Source: Oscillospiraceae bacterium (GTDB lineage Bacteria; Bacillota; Clostridia; Oscillospirales; JAAYXM01). From it: a stretch of DNA of 52,506 bases. The position numbers and the translations under genes were made by a program. The notes under the pieces were generated by a model. It ran no database searches. It was not told where the DNA came from and was given only the letters and a program-made list of their open reading frames with translations. The stretch lies in NCBI GenBank assembly GCA_015068085.1, contig SVLF01000014.1:1-52506 (forward strand). Reading direction: 5' to 3'. Every line of letters begins with the position of its first letter. The first letter of the stretch is position 1. Of this stretch, positions 8,821 through 18,300 are shown piece by piece.

Positions 8821-9704
8821 ACAGTTTCAGGAGAAACATACAAAGCCGGGTCAAGGCGTGTTGTTCCCTTTCTTACTTCAAAATGAAGATGTGGTCCGGT
8901 TGACATTCCGGTACTTCCAACTTCGGCGACCTTCTGCCCTAACTTTACCCTCTGCCCTTTTTTTACGGAAAGACGAGAATTATGTCCGTAAAAACTGCGT
9001 ATCCCGTTTTTATGTTCAATAAGAAGGTAGTTGCCATATGTTTTATTTTTGCCGGATTCTATTACCGTTCCGTCAGCAAATGCAGAAATTGCAGTGCCGC
9101 TTTTTGCAGCGATATCAAGTCCGGTATGGAAGCTTGCATCTTCAATTATCGGATGGTCGCGATATCCGTACTTTGACGTTATAATGCCGTAAAGAGGAGA
9201 TTTATATTTAAAACCGAGCTCTATTTTTTCGTAGCTGCAATAAGATGGTGGAGGGATTTTAAACGGTTCGGCCTTTGTGTCATCCATAAGTTCTTCCGCG
9301 CTCATTTGAAAGCTGAGTGTTTCCACACTCAGCTTTTTTGCCTCATGCTCTGCCCTTTTCCGTTCTTCTGCAACTTCCCGTTCAAGCTCCTCCGTTTTAT
9401 TGCCTATGTAATAATCCTCATTAAATACCGACTCGGAGACATCTTCACGTTCCTGCTTCTCTTCACTTTTTTGAAAAACTTCGGTGATTTTTTCGTCAAC
9501 ATCCGTTACACGGCTTATCACCTCAACCGCCTCACTGAGTTTAAGTTCACTGCTTACCTTTTCAGAAAGCTTTACTACTATCGGAGCATTTGTATACTTG
9601 AGCACAACTGCCGCACAGATTATCATAAAACAAATAAAAAGGCGAAAATATACAAATTTACTTTTCTTTTGTTTTTTTTGAGTTCTGTTGTAACGCTTTG
9701 GCAT
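8817..9704 (-). CDS. spoIVFA: M23 peptidase-domain membrane protein, SpoIVFA-like
   Basis: The 295-residue protein has a basic N-terminus, one membrane segment (about residues 18-36), a charged coiled-coil-like stretch (about 90-130) and a C-terminal LytM/M23 domain. M23 zinc and catalytic residues are visible: H193 and D197 (HTGLD), H241 (FYGHNS) and H272/H274 (PHLHFE). SpoIVFA tethers and inhibits SpoIVFB in Bacillus; the 4-base overlap with the M50 gene supports this role. A generic cell-wall endopeptidase remains possible. GAGGTG lies seven bases before the ATG. Confidence 0.75.
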   Translation of the reverse strand: MPKRYNRTQKKQKKSKFVYFRLFICFMIICAAVVLKYTNAPIVVKLSEKVSSELKLSEAVEVISRVTDVDEKITEVFQKSEEKQEREDVSESVFNEDYYIGNKTEELEREVAEERKRAEHEAKKLSVETLSFQMSAEELMDDTKAEPFKIPPPSYCSYEKIELGFKYKSPLYGIITSKYGYRDHPIIEDASFHTGLDIAAKSGTAISAFADGTVIESGKNKTYGNYLLIEHKNGIRSFYGHNSRLSVKKGQRVKLGQKVAEVGSTGMSTGPHLHFEVRKGTTRLDPALYVSPETV

Positions 9705-9736
9705 ACAAAATCACCTCAGTATTAAACATATGAAAA

Positions 9737-9772
9737 AATCAGCCGCACAATAACAAAGCCGAGCGACTGATT
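9737..9772 (-). terminator. Intrinsic terminator after rnmV
   Basis: On the minus strand AATCAGTCGC pairs with GCGGCTGATT (10 bp with one G-U), followed by TTTTTC. It ends the holA-rnmV transcript and lies just before spoIVFA, which must therefore have its own promoter. Confidence 0.8.
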
Positions 9773-9788
9773 AAAAATTTATACAAGC

Positions 9789-10379
9789 TTAAATAACACA
9801 TTCATTTGCTGCTTTTTCAAATTCCTCGCGCGTGAATATCATATTAACAGCAGCAAGAAAGGCGTTTGCCGACATATCTTTCGGAAGGTCAAGTTTTTTG
9901 GCAATAGCTTCTCTTTTTTCCGCACTCTTTTTCCCTCCGGAAAGTCCCATAGCATACATATCCTGCTTTGTGATACCAGCGCTGTGTCTTTCAGGCTCAT
10001 CTGTAAAGGTTGCTCCGGCGCGTCTGAGTGCATTTATTATCACATCCGGGGTCATACCCTCAACCCCCAAAAAACCTGCTTTTGAAGCTGAACTTTTGCG
10101 GCGTTCCTTTCCTTCTATTTCCGGTATATATGCGTGCTTTACCCTTCCACGGGCAAAGCTTGCTATATGATTGCGAATAACAAGACCGGCGCCATCACTG
10201 TCCGTCAGCACAATTATGCCGTTTTTCTCAGCAAGGCGTTCAATAAGCCTGCGTTTTTCTTTGTTGTTGAAAATCCCGAATCCCGATGTTTCAATAATAT
10301 GGGCATCCACACACTGAGAAAGCGTATTTACATCATAACGCCCCTCTACGATAATTGTTTCAAGAACGCACTTCATCAC
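9789..10379 (-). CDS. rnmV: Ribonuclease M5 (Toprim nuclease)
   Basis: RNase M5 performs the final maturation of 5S rRNA in Firmicutes. The 196-residue protein has an N-terminal Toprim domain with the catalytic Glu in IIVEGRYD and the DSDGAG metal motif near residue 60. The C-terminal part matches the family layout. It follows holA by one base, and the start is either of two adjacent Met codons. Confidence 0.88.
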   Translation of the reverse strand: MMKCVLETIIVEGRYDVNTLSQCVDAHIIETSGFGIFNNKEKRRLIERLAEKNGIIVLTDSDGAGLVIRNHIASFARGRVKHAYIPEIEGKERRKSSASKAGFLGVEGMTPDVIINALRRAGATFTDEPERHSAGITKQDMYAMGLSGGKKSAEKREAIAKKLDLPKDMSANAFLAAVNMIFTREEFEKAANECVI

Positions 10380-10380
10380 A

Positions 10381-11391
10381 TTATTCCTCAGCTGCTATCG
10401 ACGCAATAAGCGTAGACAGAACTTCCCATCCTGCACCAAATTTGAGCTTTTCGTCTGCGCGAGTAGTAAGTTCAATTGAACGGCGCAGATGCACTTTACT
10501 CATCGAACGCGCTGCATTCAGAGCAAGACGAGCGGGATAGTCACTTCTCATATCAAACAGCTCCATCACCTCTTTTTTACCTCCTCCGCGCTCTATAATA
10601 AGCTTTGCGGCATAAAGGCGACGGAATTGCTGTGCGATAAGCGCAAGCACCGGAATGGGTTTCTCGTTCTGTGCCTCAAGATCTTCAAGAACGGAAAGAG
10701 CCTCTCCGTATTTTTTCTCTGCCACGGCATTAGCGGCATCGAATACCGCTGATGTCACATTGCGTGATGCAATACTTTCTATGTCGGCACGCGAAATTTC
10801 TTTTTTCTTTGCATATGCCGATACCTTTTCAATCTCAGGAATAAGCTGTTGCATAATCTCTCCGCAGTAGTACATCATAAAATCTGCAGTGTCAGAGCTA
10901 ACATCCTTACCGTTTGCAAGAAATCTGCGCTTTATCCATGAAATTAAGTCAGTACGCGACTGCTTTTTAAAATCTACTGCATAGCCGTATTTTTCAAAGA
11001 CCTTATACAATTTTCTTCTTTTATCAGGCTTATACTCAATATTTGAATATACAAAAACCAGTACACAATGCTCGGGCATATCAGAAAAAAGCTTTTCAGC
11101 TTTTTCGGAAAAATCAGCGTTTGCAGATATGACATCAAAATCACGCACAATTACAAGGCGGCGGTCACTCATTGCAGGATAGCTTTCCACCACATCTGCA
11201 AGCTCATTAAACTCCGGTTCTTTGTTTATAACCGTAAGGTTAAATTCCGTCATCATGTCTCCGACAACTTTCTTTTGAAGCTCAGAAAGATAATGTTCAA
11301 GAAGATACACCTCTTCTCCGTAAAAAATATACAAAGAAGAAAAGTCTTCCGATTTCAGTTTTTGTTTGAATTCTTCCAATTTCATATTCAT
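10381..11391 (-). CDS. holA: DNA polymerase III, delta subunit
   Basis: The delta subunit of the clamp loader opens the beta sliding clamp. The 336-residue protein starts KLEEFKQKLKSEDFSSLYIFYGEEVYLLEHY, as is typical, and has the C-terminal helical collar with IPVLALIAQQFRRLY. It overlaps the end of comEC by four bases, an arrangement (comEC-holA) common in Firmicutes. Confidence 0.94.
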   Translation of the reverse strand: MNMKLEEFKQKLKSEDFSSLYIFYGEEVYLLEHYLSELQKKVVGDMMTEFNLTVINKEPEFNELADVVESYPAMSDRRLVIVRDFDVISANADFSEKAEKLFSDMPEHCVLVFVYSNIEYKPDKRRKLYKVFEKYGYAVDFKKQSRTDLISWIKRRFLANGKDVSSDTADFMMYYCGEIMQQLIPEIEKVSAYAKKKEISRADIESIASRNVTSAVFDAANAVAEKKYGEALSVLEDLEAQNEKPIPVLALIAQQFRRLYAAKLIIERGGGKKEVMELFDMRSDYPARLALNAARSMSKVHLRRSIELTTRADEKLKFGAGWEVLSTLIASIAAEE

Positions 11392-13670
11392 TCTGCTTCC
11401 GTCTCCTTTTCTCTCGAATAGAAAGTCAACGTTCCTTCCGTATCGGTTCTTCTTACCTCGGAGCCAATATTACGAAGTCTCTTCATCGCTTGTGAAGAAG
11501 GATGTCCGTAAGAGTTCCCCTCACCTACGGAAATAACGGACAGTTCAGGGAGCGCGCGGTTCAGAAGTGCCTGCGAGCTTGATGTTTTTGAGCCGTGGTG
11601 TCCCACAATGTATCCCTCACAGTCAGGAATACGGTCGAGAACAAGCCTCTCATTTGACGTTGCAATATCCCCCGTTATGAGAAGTTCATACTCTTCGTCG
11701 CACACAAGAACGACAAGACCGTTCTCATTCTCGTCACTTCCACCGGGAAGCGTAAGAAGTTTTATTTCCATTCCTTCAAGTTCTATTGTTGTATCCTCAT
11801 CTACAAACACAGTATTACACTCTTCGCCAGCAATGTCAGCGATATCTATAAACGTTGCATTTTCTCTGTCGGTTGCAGGCATATACACTGCTTTTGTACT
11901 AACAGATTTCATAAGATATTCTGCTCCGTTTGCGTGATCAGCGTGCGCGTGAGTGAGGACAAGTGCATCAATATCTGAAACACCAAGACTAAACAGATGC
12001 GCTATTGCAATGCGGTCTGCAGGAGAATCCCCACCGCAATCTATAACGGCACAAGAATCTCCGGATGTTGCAATAACACACTGCCCCTGCCCTACATCAA
12101 GAACATCAAAGCGGATCCCTTCGTTATGCATCATATGAGATTTTTCAGCATTTAACACTGCGAAAGAACAGACAAAAACAATAAAAACAGATATCAGAGA
12201 AAACGGAATACGGAGCTTGCTTTTCCCTGTTAAAATCGAGTAAACAACTACAAAACAGATAAAACATATCATAAAGAGAACAACCGGCTCACCTGTAAAA
12301 AGCTCAGACACAGGAAGTGATGCCAACGTATTTACAATACTCATAATAATTCCCACCAAAAAATCTATAATATATGCTCCTACCTTCGCCACGGCCGGAA
12401 ACAGAAACCCAATCAATGTATTCACAAAACCCAGTGAAAACACAACAGATATGAAAAAGTTCAGAATTATATTCGCGAGCGGGCCAACGACAGAAACTGT
12501 TCCAAATAAATATGCTGTAAGCGGAGCTGTAAAAACCGTTGCGGAAACAGACACTGCCGCAACAGATACCATTCCCACAGTCAGTTTTCTCAAATAGCTT
12601 TTTTTATGCACTGTTAAACATTCAAAAAGCTCTCGAAGCTTTGGGTATAGCACTATTATACCAAGCGTTGCCGCAAATGACAACAGAAAAGCAGAATCGG
12701 TTACACAATAAGGATTCAGCACACATAACAAAAACGCAGAAAAGGACAGCGCAGTAATCTGGTCATACTCTCTCTTTCCGAAATCAGAGAAAACAACAAA
12801 CATCTGCATAATAAATGCACGAAGCGCAGATTGCGGCGCCCCAACCATAAGCACGAAAAGAAAAACAAGCGGTTGTACAGCAAGCTTTATGTATTTGTTT
12901 TTTGAAAAATATAAAAACAACCCAAGTATGAAAGAAATGTGAAGTCCGGAAACTGAAATTGCATGAGACATTCCGGTTACAGACAGATTGTTGCGAAAAT
13001 CTTCCGAAAGGCCACTCCTGTCTCCCATAATAAGCGAGTTCACAAGCGGAGAAGAACGCTCGTTGTAAATATCCCCAATCTTATCTTTAAAATATTTGGC
13101 AAGAAACTGAGGAACATACCGGAGCTTTATTCCTGCGCTGTCTGACAGAATAACCACGTTTTCTGCAAACATAACGGTGTCCGTATATCTTGATTTGTAA
13201 TACGTCTTTTCTGCGAAATACCGAGTGTTTTCGAGCTCGTACAATTTTGCTTGCATATGCACACTATCGCCTGGAGAAAGACTATCCGGAACGAAATCGG
13301 AATATACAAGAGCCTTTATTTTCTTTCCGTTATAATTGATTCGTGCGTCGAACGAATATTTACCGGAATCTGTATTACCCGGATATGATGCAACCTCTGC
13401 TGTAATCTCCGATTTTGCGAAGAAGCTTCTCGGAAGAGCATCCTCTGCAATAAAATAACACAGATACATAAACGAAAGCACAGCCGCAATGAGCACAAGT
13501 GAAGCACTGAATCTGTTTCCTGTCATACAGAGAAAGGTAACCACCGGCAAAAGAAACAGCATCCACATACACAAAAAAGCGAGAGCTGTATTACTAAGAA
13601 ACCAAACGGCCGCAGTTGCGACAAATGATGTACAAAACCAAAAGAGATACCTTTTTCCCAAACCACTCAC
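11388..13670 (-). CDS. comEC: DNA uptake channel protein ComEC/Rec2
   Basis: ComEC forms the membrane channel that carries single-stranded DNA into the cell in transformation. The protein (about 760 residues) has a DUF4131-like N-terminal region, a multi-pass competence domain (with MSHAISVSGLHISFILG), and a C-terminal metallo-beta-lactamase domain with LTHAHADHANG. The frame is open back to a GTG at 13724, but that codon lies inside the fba terminator hairpin, so I prefer the GTG at 13670; no site has a good ribosome binding sequence. No other competence genes are nearby. Confidence 0.9.
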   Translation of the reverse strand: MSGLGKRYLFWFCTSFVATAAVWFLSNTALAFLCMWMLFLLPVVTFLCMTGNRFSASLVLIAAVLSFMYLCYFIAEDALPRSFFAKSEITAEVASYPGNTDSGKYSFDARINYNGKKIKALVYSDFVPDSLSPGDSVHMQAKLYELENTRYFAEKTYYKSRYTDTVMFAENVVILSDSAGIKLRYVPQFLAKYFKDKIGDIYNERSSPLVNSLIMGDRSGLSEDFRNNLSVTGMSHAISVSGLHISFILGLFLYFSKNKYIKLAVQPLVFLFVLMVGAPQSALRAFIMQMFVVFSDFGKREYDQITALSFSAFLLCVLNPYCVTDSAFLLSFAATLGIIVLYPKLRELFECLTVHKKSYLRKLTVGMVSVAAVSVSATVFTAPLTAYLFGTVSVVGPLANIILNFFISVVFSLGFVNTLIGFLFPAVAKVGAYIIDFLVGIIMSIVNTLASLPVSELFTGEPVVLFMICFICFVVVYSILTGKSKLRIPFSLISVFIVFVCSFAVLNAEKSHMMHNEGIRFDVLDVGQGQCVIATSGDSCAVIDCGGDSPADRIAIAHLFSLGVSDIDALVLTHAHADHANGAEYLMKSVSTKAVYMPATDRENATFIDIADIAGEECNTVFVDEDTTIELEGMEIKLLTLPGGSDENENGLVVLVCDEEYELLITGDIATSNERLVLDRIPDCEGYIVGHHGSKTSSSQALLNRALPELSVISVGEGNSYGHPSSQAMKRLRNIGSEVRRTDTEGTLTFYSREKETEAE

Positions 13671-13689
13671 AACCCGAATTAAAAATACA

Positions 13690-13725
13690 GGTGACAAGCC
13701 GCAATATATATTGAAGCCTGTCACC
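13690..13725 (-). terminator. Terminator after fba
   Basis: On the minus strand GGTGACAGGC pairs with GCTTGTCACC (one G-U pair), followed by TGTATTTTTAATT. It ends the fba transcript and overlaps the most upstream possible start of comEC. Confidence 0.65.
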
Positions 13726-13760
13726 CTTATTTTTCTGCTATAATCTGCTATAAAATACAG

Positions 13761-14690
13761 TTAGATCTTATCGTTGCTTCCAAGAACATTGACGATCTTG
13801 TGTTTTACGAGCTCTTTGATATTTGCTCTTGCCGGAGAAAGGTACTGACGCGGATCAAAGTGCTCCGGATGCTCTGCAAAATACTTGCGAACTGTGCCTG
13901 TCATTGCAAGACGAAGGTCAGAGTCGATATTGATCTTACATACAGCCATACGTGCAGCCTGACGAAGCATATCTTCAGGAACGCCCTGTGCTCCCGGCAT
14001 ATTACCGCCGTTCGCATTGATCATCTCAACATACTCCGGAATAACGGAAGATGCACCATGAAGAACGATCGGGAAATTCGGGAGGCGCTTTGAAACCTCT
14101 TCGAGAATATCGAAGCGGAGGCGTGGCTCACCCTTGAACTTGAATGCACCGTGACTTGTGCCGATAGCAATGGCGAGAGAGTCAACACCTGTACGTGTAA
14201 CAAACTCTTCAACCTCTGCCGGATTTGTGAACTGAGCATCCTCATCGGATACGTTTACATCATCCTCAATACCGGCAAGCTTTCCAAGCTCGCCCTCTAC
14301 TACAACGCCATGAGCGTGAGCATAATCTACAACCTTCTTTGTGAGCTCAATATTTTCCTCAAAAGAATATTTGGAACCGTCAATCATAACGGAAGTGAAT
14401 CCGCCGTCGATGCAGGATTTACAGATATCAAAGCTGTCACCATGGTCAAGGTGAACGCAGATCGGAAGATCTGTGTCCTCAATAGCAGCTTCGATGAGCT
14501 TCATGAGGTATACGTGCTTTGCATACTTTCTCGCACCTGCGGAAACCTGGAGAATAAGAGGCGAGTTAACCTCTTTCGCTGCCTCAGTGATACCCTGGAC
14601 AATCTCCATGTTGTTTACATTGAAGGCGCCGATAGCATAACCGCCCTCATATGCTTTTTTGAACATTTCTGTTGAAGTTACAAGTGGCAT
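13761..14690 (-). CDS. fba: Class II fructose-1,6-bisphosphate aldolase
   Basis: A zinc-dependent glycolytic enzyme that cleaves fructose-1,6-bisphosphate. At 309 residues it is a typical class IIB enzyme, with zinc and catalytic residues in CVHLDHG (H80, D82, H83), the region around HGAFKFKG, and the substrate loop LHGASSVIPE. AAGGAG lies eight bases before the ATG. It is flanked by its own promoter and terminator, so it is probably expressed alone at high level. Confidence 0.97.
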   Translation of the reverse strand: MPLVTSTEMFKKAYEGGYAIGAFNVNNMEIVQGITEAAKEVNSPLILQVSAGARKYAKHVYLMKLIEAAIEDTDLPICVHLDHGDSFDICKSCIDGGFTSVMIDGSKYSFEENIELTKKVVDYAHAHGVVVEGELGKLAGIEDDVNVSDEDAQFTNPAEVEEFVTRTGVDSLAIAIGTSHGAFKFKGEPRLRFDILEEVSKRLPNFPIVLHGASSVIPEYVEMINANGGNMPGAQGVPEDMLRQAARMAVCKINIDSDLRLAMTGTVRKYFAEHPEHFDPRQYLSPARANIKELVKHKIVNVLGSNDKI

Positions 14691-14722
14691 AATTACATCT
14701 CCTTAAATTTTTTACCTATGTT

Positions 14723-14750
14723 AGTTTACCACATTTTTCAAGAAAATCAA
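14723..14750 (-). promoter_or_regulatory. Promoter for fba
   Basis: On the minus strand TTGATT (14745-14750), a 16-base spacer and TAAACT (14723-14728) preceded by TGG (extended -10). It reads into fba. Confidence 0.6.
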
Positions 14751-14790
14751 GAGGAAATTGCGATTTTTTTAACATTATCTCCAAAAGTTT

Positions 14791-15237
14791 TTAATTTATG
14801 CGTTTTTCAACCGCTATAACATCTTCCATTTTTGAGAAATTCAGCATTGCAAAGTACCGTGAAACGCCGCTTCCGCCCTGCTCCACATATAGCATACGGA
14901 CAATATGACGCATTGCAAGCTGCTCGGAAAGATAATCAAGTGTCTTTTGTGCATATACATGTCCGGCATCATTATTTTGATAGCAGATTTCACAAAGAAC
15001 AAAATCCAGTCCGCCGTCATCACGGTTTTTAGTATTTCCCATAACAAAGCCACACGGAAGTCCGTTGTTGTCCATAGTAATAAATCCTGTAAAGCCGATA
15101 GACTTTGCAATTGTAAAAAGGCGCGCGTATGCAGATGAATATGTCCACTTACCGTTCCACGGTTCGGCATTTGCTATACCGACAAACATTGTTGCAGCAT
15201 TTTTTACATTATCGAGATTTATCGGAATAAAACGCAC
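14791..15237 (-). CDS. GNAT family N-acetyltransferase
   Basis: A 148-residue GNAT-fold protein: an N-terminal helical part (WTYSSAYARLFTIAKS), a central strand with CGFVMGN, and the LDFVLCEICYQN...QKTLDYL acetyl-CoA-binding region, ending with the FAMLNFSKME strand. The substrate is unknown. The start is set at a GTG preceded by GAGGTG at six bases; an ATG 90 bases further upstream gives an AT-rich extension without a ribosome site. It lies directly downstream of polC. Confidence 0.65.
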   Translation of the reverse strand: MRFIPINLDNVKNAATMFVGIANAEPWNGKWTYSSAYARLFTIAKSIGFTGFITMDNNGLPCGFVMGNTKNRDDGGLDFVLCEICYQNNDAGHVYAQKTLDYLSEQLAMRHIVRMLYVEQGGSGVSRYFAMLNFSKMEDVIAVEKRIN

Positions 15238-15323
15238 GTCTTTCACCTCACAATACTTATCTAATATAAAATACCATATTTCGAACTTAATTGCAATATT
15301 TTTTTGGATTTTTATTGTTTTTA

Positions 15324-18300
15324 TCAAAAAAGCGATACCTGACTTGTGTTAGGAATGTCACGCAGAACGTTATTTGCCTCAAGCATTTCAATAACGCCCT
15401 TGGATACGCGCTTACATCTGTTCTGCATTTCTTCTATAGACATAAAGCGACCGTTTACACGTTCATCAACTATATTCTGTGCCGCAACCTCGCCGAGGCC
15501 GGAAATTGCCGTGAACGGAGGTATAAGGCCATTCTCCGTGATTTTAAAATTCTTAGTATCGGACTCATATAGATTTATCGGATCAAACGTAAGCCCACGC
15601 TTGTAAAATTCGTGACAGACTTCAAGCGTGACAAGCATATTCTCTTCCTTCTGCGAAATCTTTTCCATTGCGTTCAGTTCGTCCATTTTCGAAAGGACAA
15701 CTGCATCGCCGTTTGTCATAACAGAAGCGTCAAACGCTTTTGCTCGAATGGAAAAATACGCTGCATAAAAAGCCTTTGGATGGTGAACTTTAAACCATGC
15801 AATACGAAATGCCATCATAACGTATGCAACGGCGTGAGCCTTGGGGAACATATATTTTATCTTTTTGCACGAATCTACATACCATTGCGGAACATCGTGA
15901 GAGAGCATTTCCTCTTCCCAATCAGGCTTTAAGCCCTTTCCCTTTCTGACACTTTCCATTATAGTGAAGGAAAGCTTCGGGTCAACTCCCTTGTCGATGA
16001 GATAGAGCATGATATCGTCTCGTGCACAGATAACCTGCTTAAGTGTTGCAACACCGTCTCGGACAAGATCCTGAGCGTTCGTAAGCCAAACATCCGTACC
16101 ATGCGAAAGACCGGATATTCGAACAAGCTCGTCAAATGTGGTCGGTTGTGTATCAAGAAGCATCTGGCGAACAAAGTGGGTGCCGAATTCCGGCACGGCA
16201 ACACTTCCTGTTTTTCCAAGAATCGGATCCTCATCAATTCCGAGCGCGGAAATGGATGTAAAAATACTCATAGTTTCCGGATCGTCAAGAGGGATTTCCC
16301 GCGCATTAAGTCCTGTCAGATCTTCGAGCATACGTATAATTGTCGGATCGTCGTGACCGAGCATATCAAGCTTTAAAAGATTATCATGGATTGAGTGGTA
16401 ATCAAAATGGGTTGTAATAATATCCGAATCCTTGTCATCTGCAGGATGCTGAACGGGAGTAAAGTCATAAATTTCTTTATCCTTCGGTACAATCATAACG
16501 CCGCCCGGATGCTGCCCCGTTGTTCTTTTTATTCCCGTACATCCGATAACTATTCGGTTTCTTTCCGCCTGCGTCATATTCATAGAACGCTCTTCGGCGT
16601 ATTTTTTGACATACCCGAATGCGGTTTTATCGGCAACCGTAGCTATTGTTCCCGCACGGAAAACGTGCCCCTGACCAAAAAGATCTTCTACCTGACCGTG
16701 AGCTGTGGACTGATATTCCCCTGAAAAGTTAAGGTCAATATCCGGTGTCTTATCGCCGTCAAATCCAAGGAACGTCTGGAACGGGATATTGAATCCGTCC
16801 TTAACCATCGGTTCGCCACAAACCTCGCAGTTTCTGTTCGGAAGATCGGCGCCTGCGGCATATTCACCACTTGACTCAAACACAACATTCTTACACTTTT
16901 TACATCTGTAATGCGGAGGAAGCGCGTTAACTTCAGTTATGCCGGACAGAAAAGCAACAAAGGACGAACCGACGGAGCCTCGTGAACCTACGAGATAACC
17001 GTCCGAAACGGACTGAGTAACGAGCTTTTGAGCAATCATATACATAACGTCAAAATCGTGCCCTATAATCTTTGAAAGCTCGTATTCAAGCCTTTCTCTT
17101 ACCGTATCATGAAGCGGCTCACCGTAAAGCTCCTTTGCCTTGTTATAGCAAAGCATTTTAAGCTCTTCCTTTGAACCTTCAATTGCCGGAGGATACTGCC
17201 CTTCGGGAATGGGACGTATTTCTTCGCACATATCAGCTATCATATTGGTGTTTTTTACAACAACTTCATATGCTTTTTTATCACCGAGGTATGAAAATTC
17301 ATCAAGCATTTCATTTGTCGTTTTAAGATATAACGGAGCCTGATTATCAGCATCGGCAAAGTTCTTACTCGCCATAAGAACGCGGCGGTAAACCTCATCG
17401 TGAGGATCAAGAAAATGCACATCGCCCGTAGCAACAACCGGAACCCCAAGCTCGTCACCAAGCTTTACAACCGTCCTGTTGAAGTTCCGTATATCCTCTT
17501 CCGAAGAAGCAATTCCGTTTGCAAGCATAAATGCATTGTTCCCGACCGGCTGAATTTCGAGAAAGTCGTAAAAATCGGCAATTTTAAGCAGTTCACTGTA
17601 TTTTTTGCCTTCAACTATCGCTCCGTAAAGCTCACCCGCTTCACACGCAGAACCGACAATAAGCCCCTCTCTGTGCTTCTCAAGCACATGCCTTGGGATA
17701 ATCGGGCGCCTGTCATAATACTCAAGATGAGATATAGATATCAGCTTATAAAGGTTCTTAAGTCCGACATAATTTTTTGCGATAATTATCATATGGAAGC
17801 GATTAAGCTTTTCTTTTTCTTTTGAACCTATTGAAAACCCGTTAAGTTCCGAAACTTTGCTTAGCTTATGAACTTCTGAAAGCTCACTGAACAGAGCGCG
17901 CAGAATGAATGCGACCGTTACAGCATCATCAAGCGCTCTGTGATGCTCAAATTTAGGAAGCTTCAATGCCTTTGCAACAGTATCCAGCTTATGATTTTTT
18001 GTATCCGGCAAAAGCTTTCTTGAAAGCTCAAGAGAGTCGATATAATTAAACTCGCGTTCGATACCGAGCGCCTTACACGCTTCTGTTATAAACCCAACAT
18101 CAAATTCCGCATTATGTGCCGCAAGCGGGCGATCACCTACAAAATCAAGAAAATCACGCAGTGCTTTATCTATCTTAGGCGAATCAACAACCATTCCGTT
18201 GGTTATACCCGTAAGCTCGCTTATCTTTTCAGGAATTGCGCACTCGGGGTTTACATATGTCTGGAATTTCTCACATATTTCTCCGTTACGAAGGATAGCT

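Noticed and set aside
15238-15327. Longer N-terminus for the GNAT protein starting at 15327
   Set aside because: The extension is AT-rich, lacks a ribosome site and adds nothing to the fold, whereas the GTG at 15237 has GAGGTG at the right distance.
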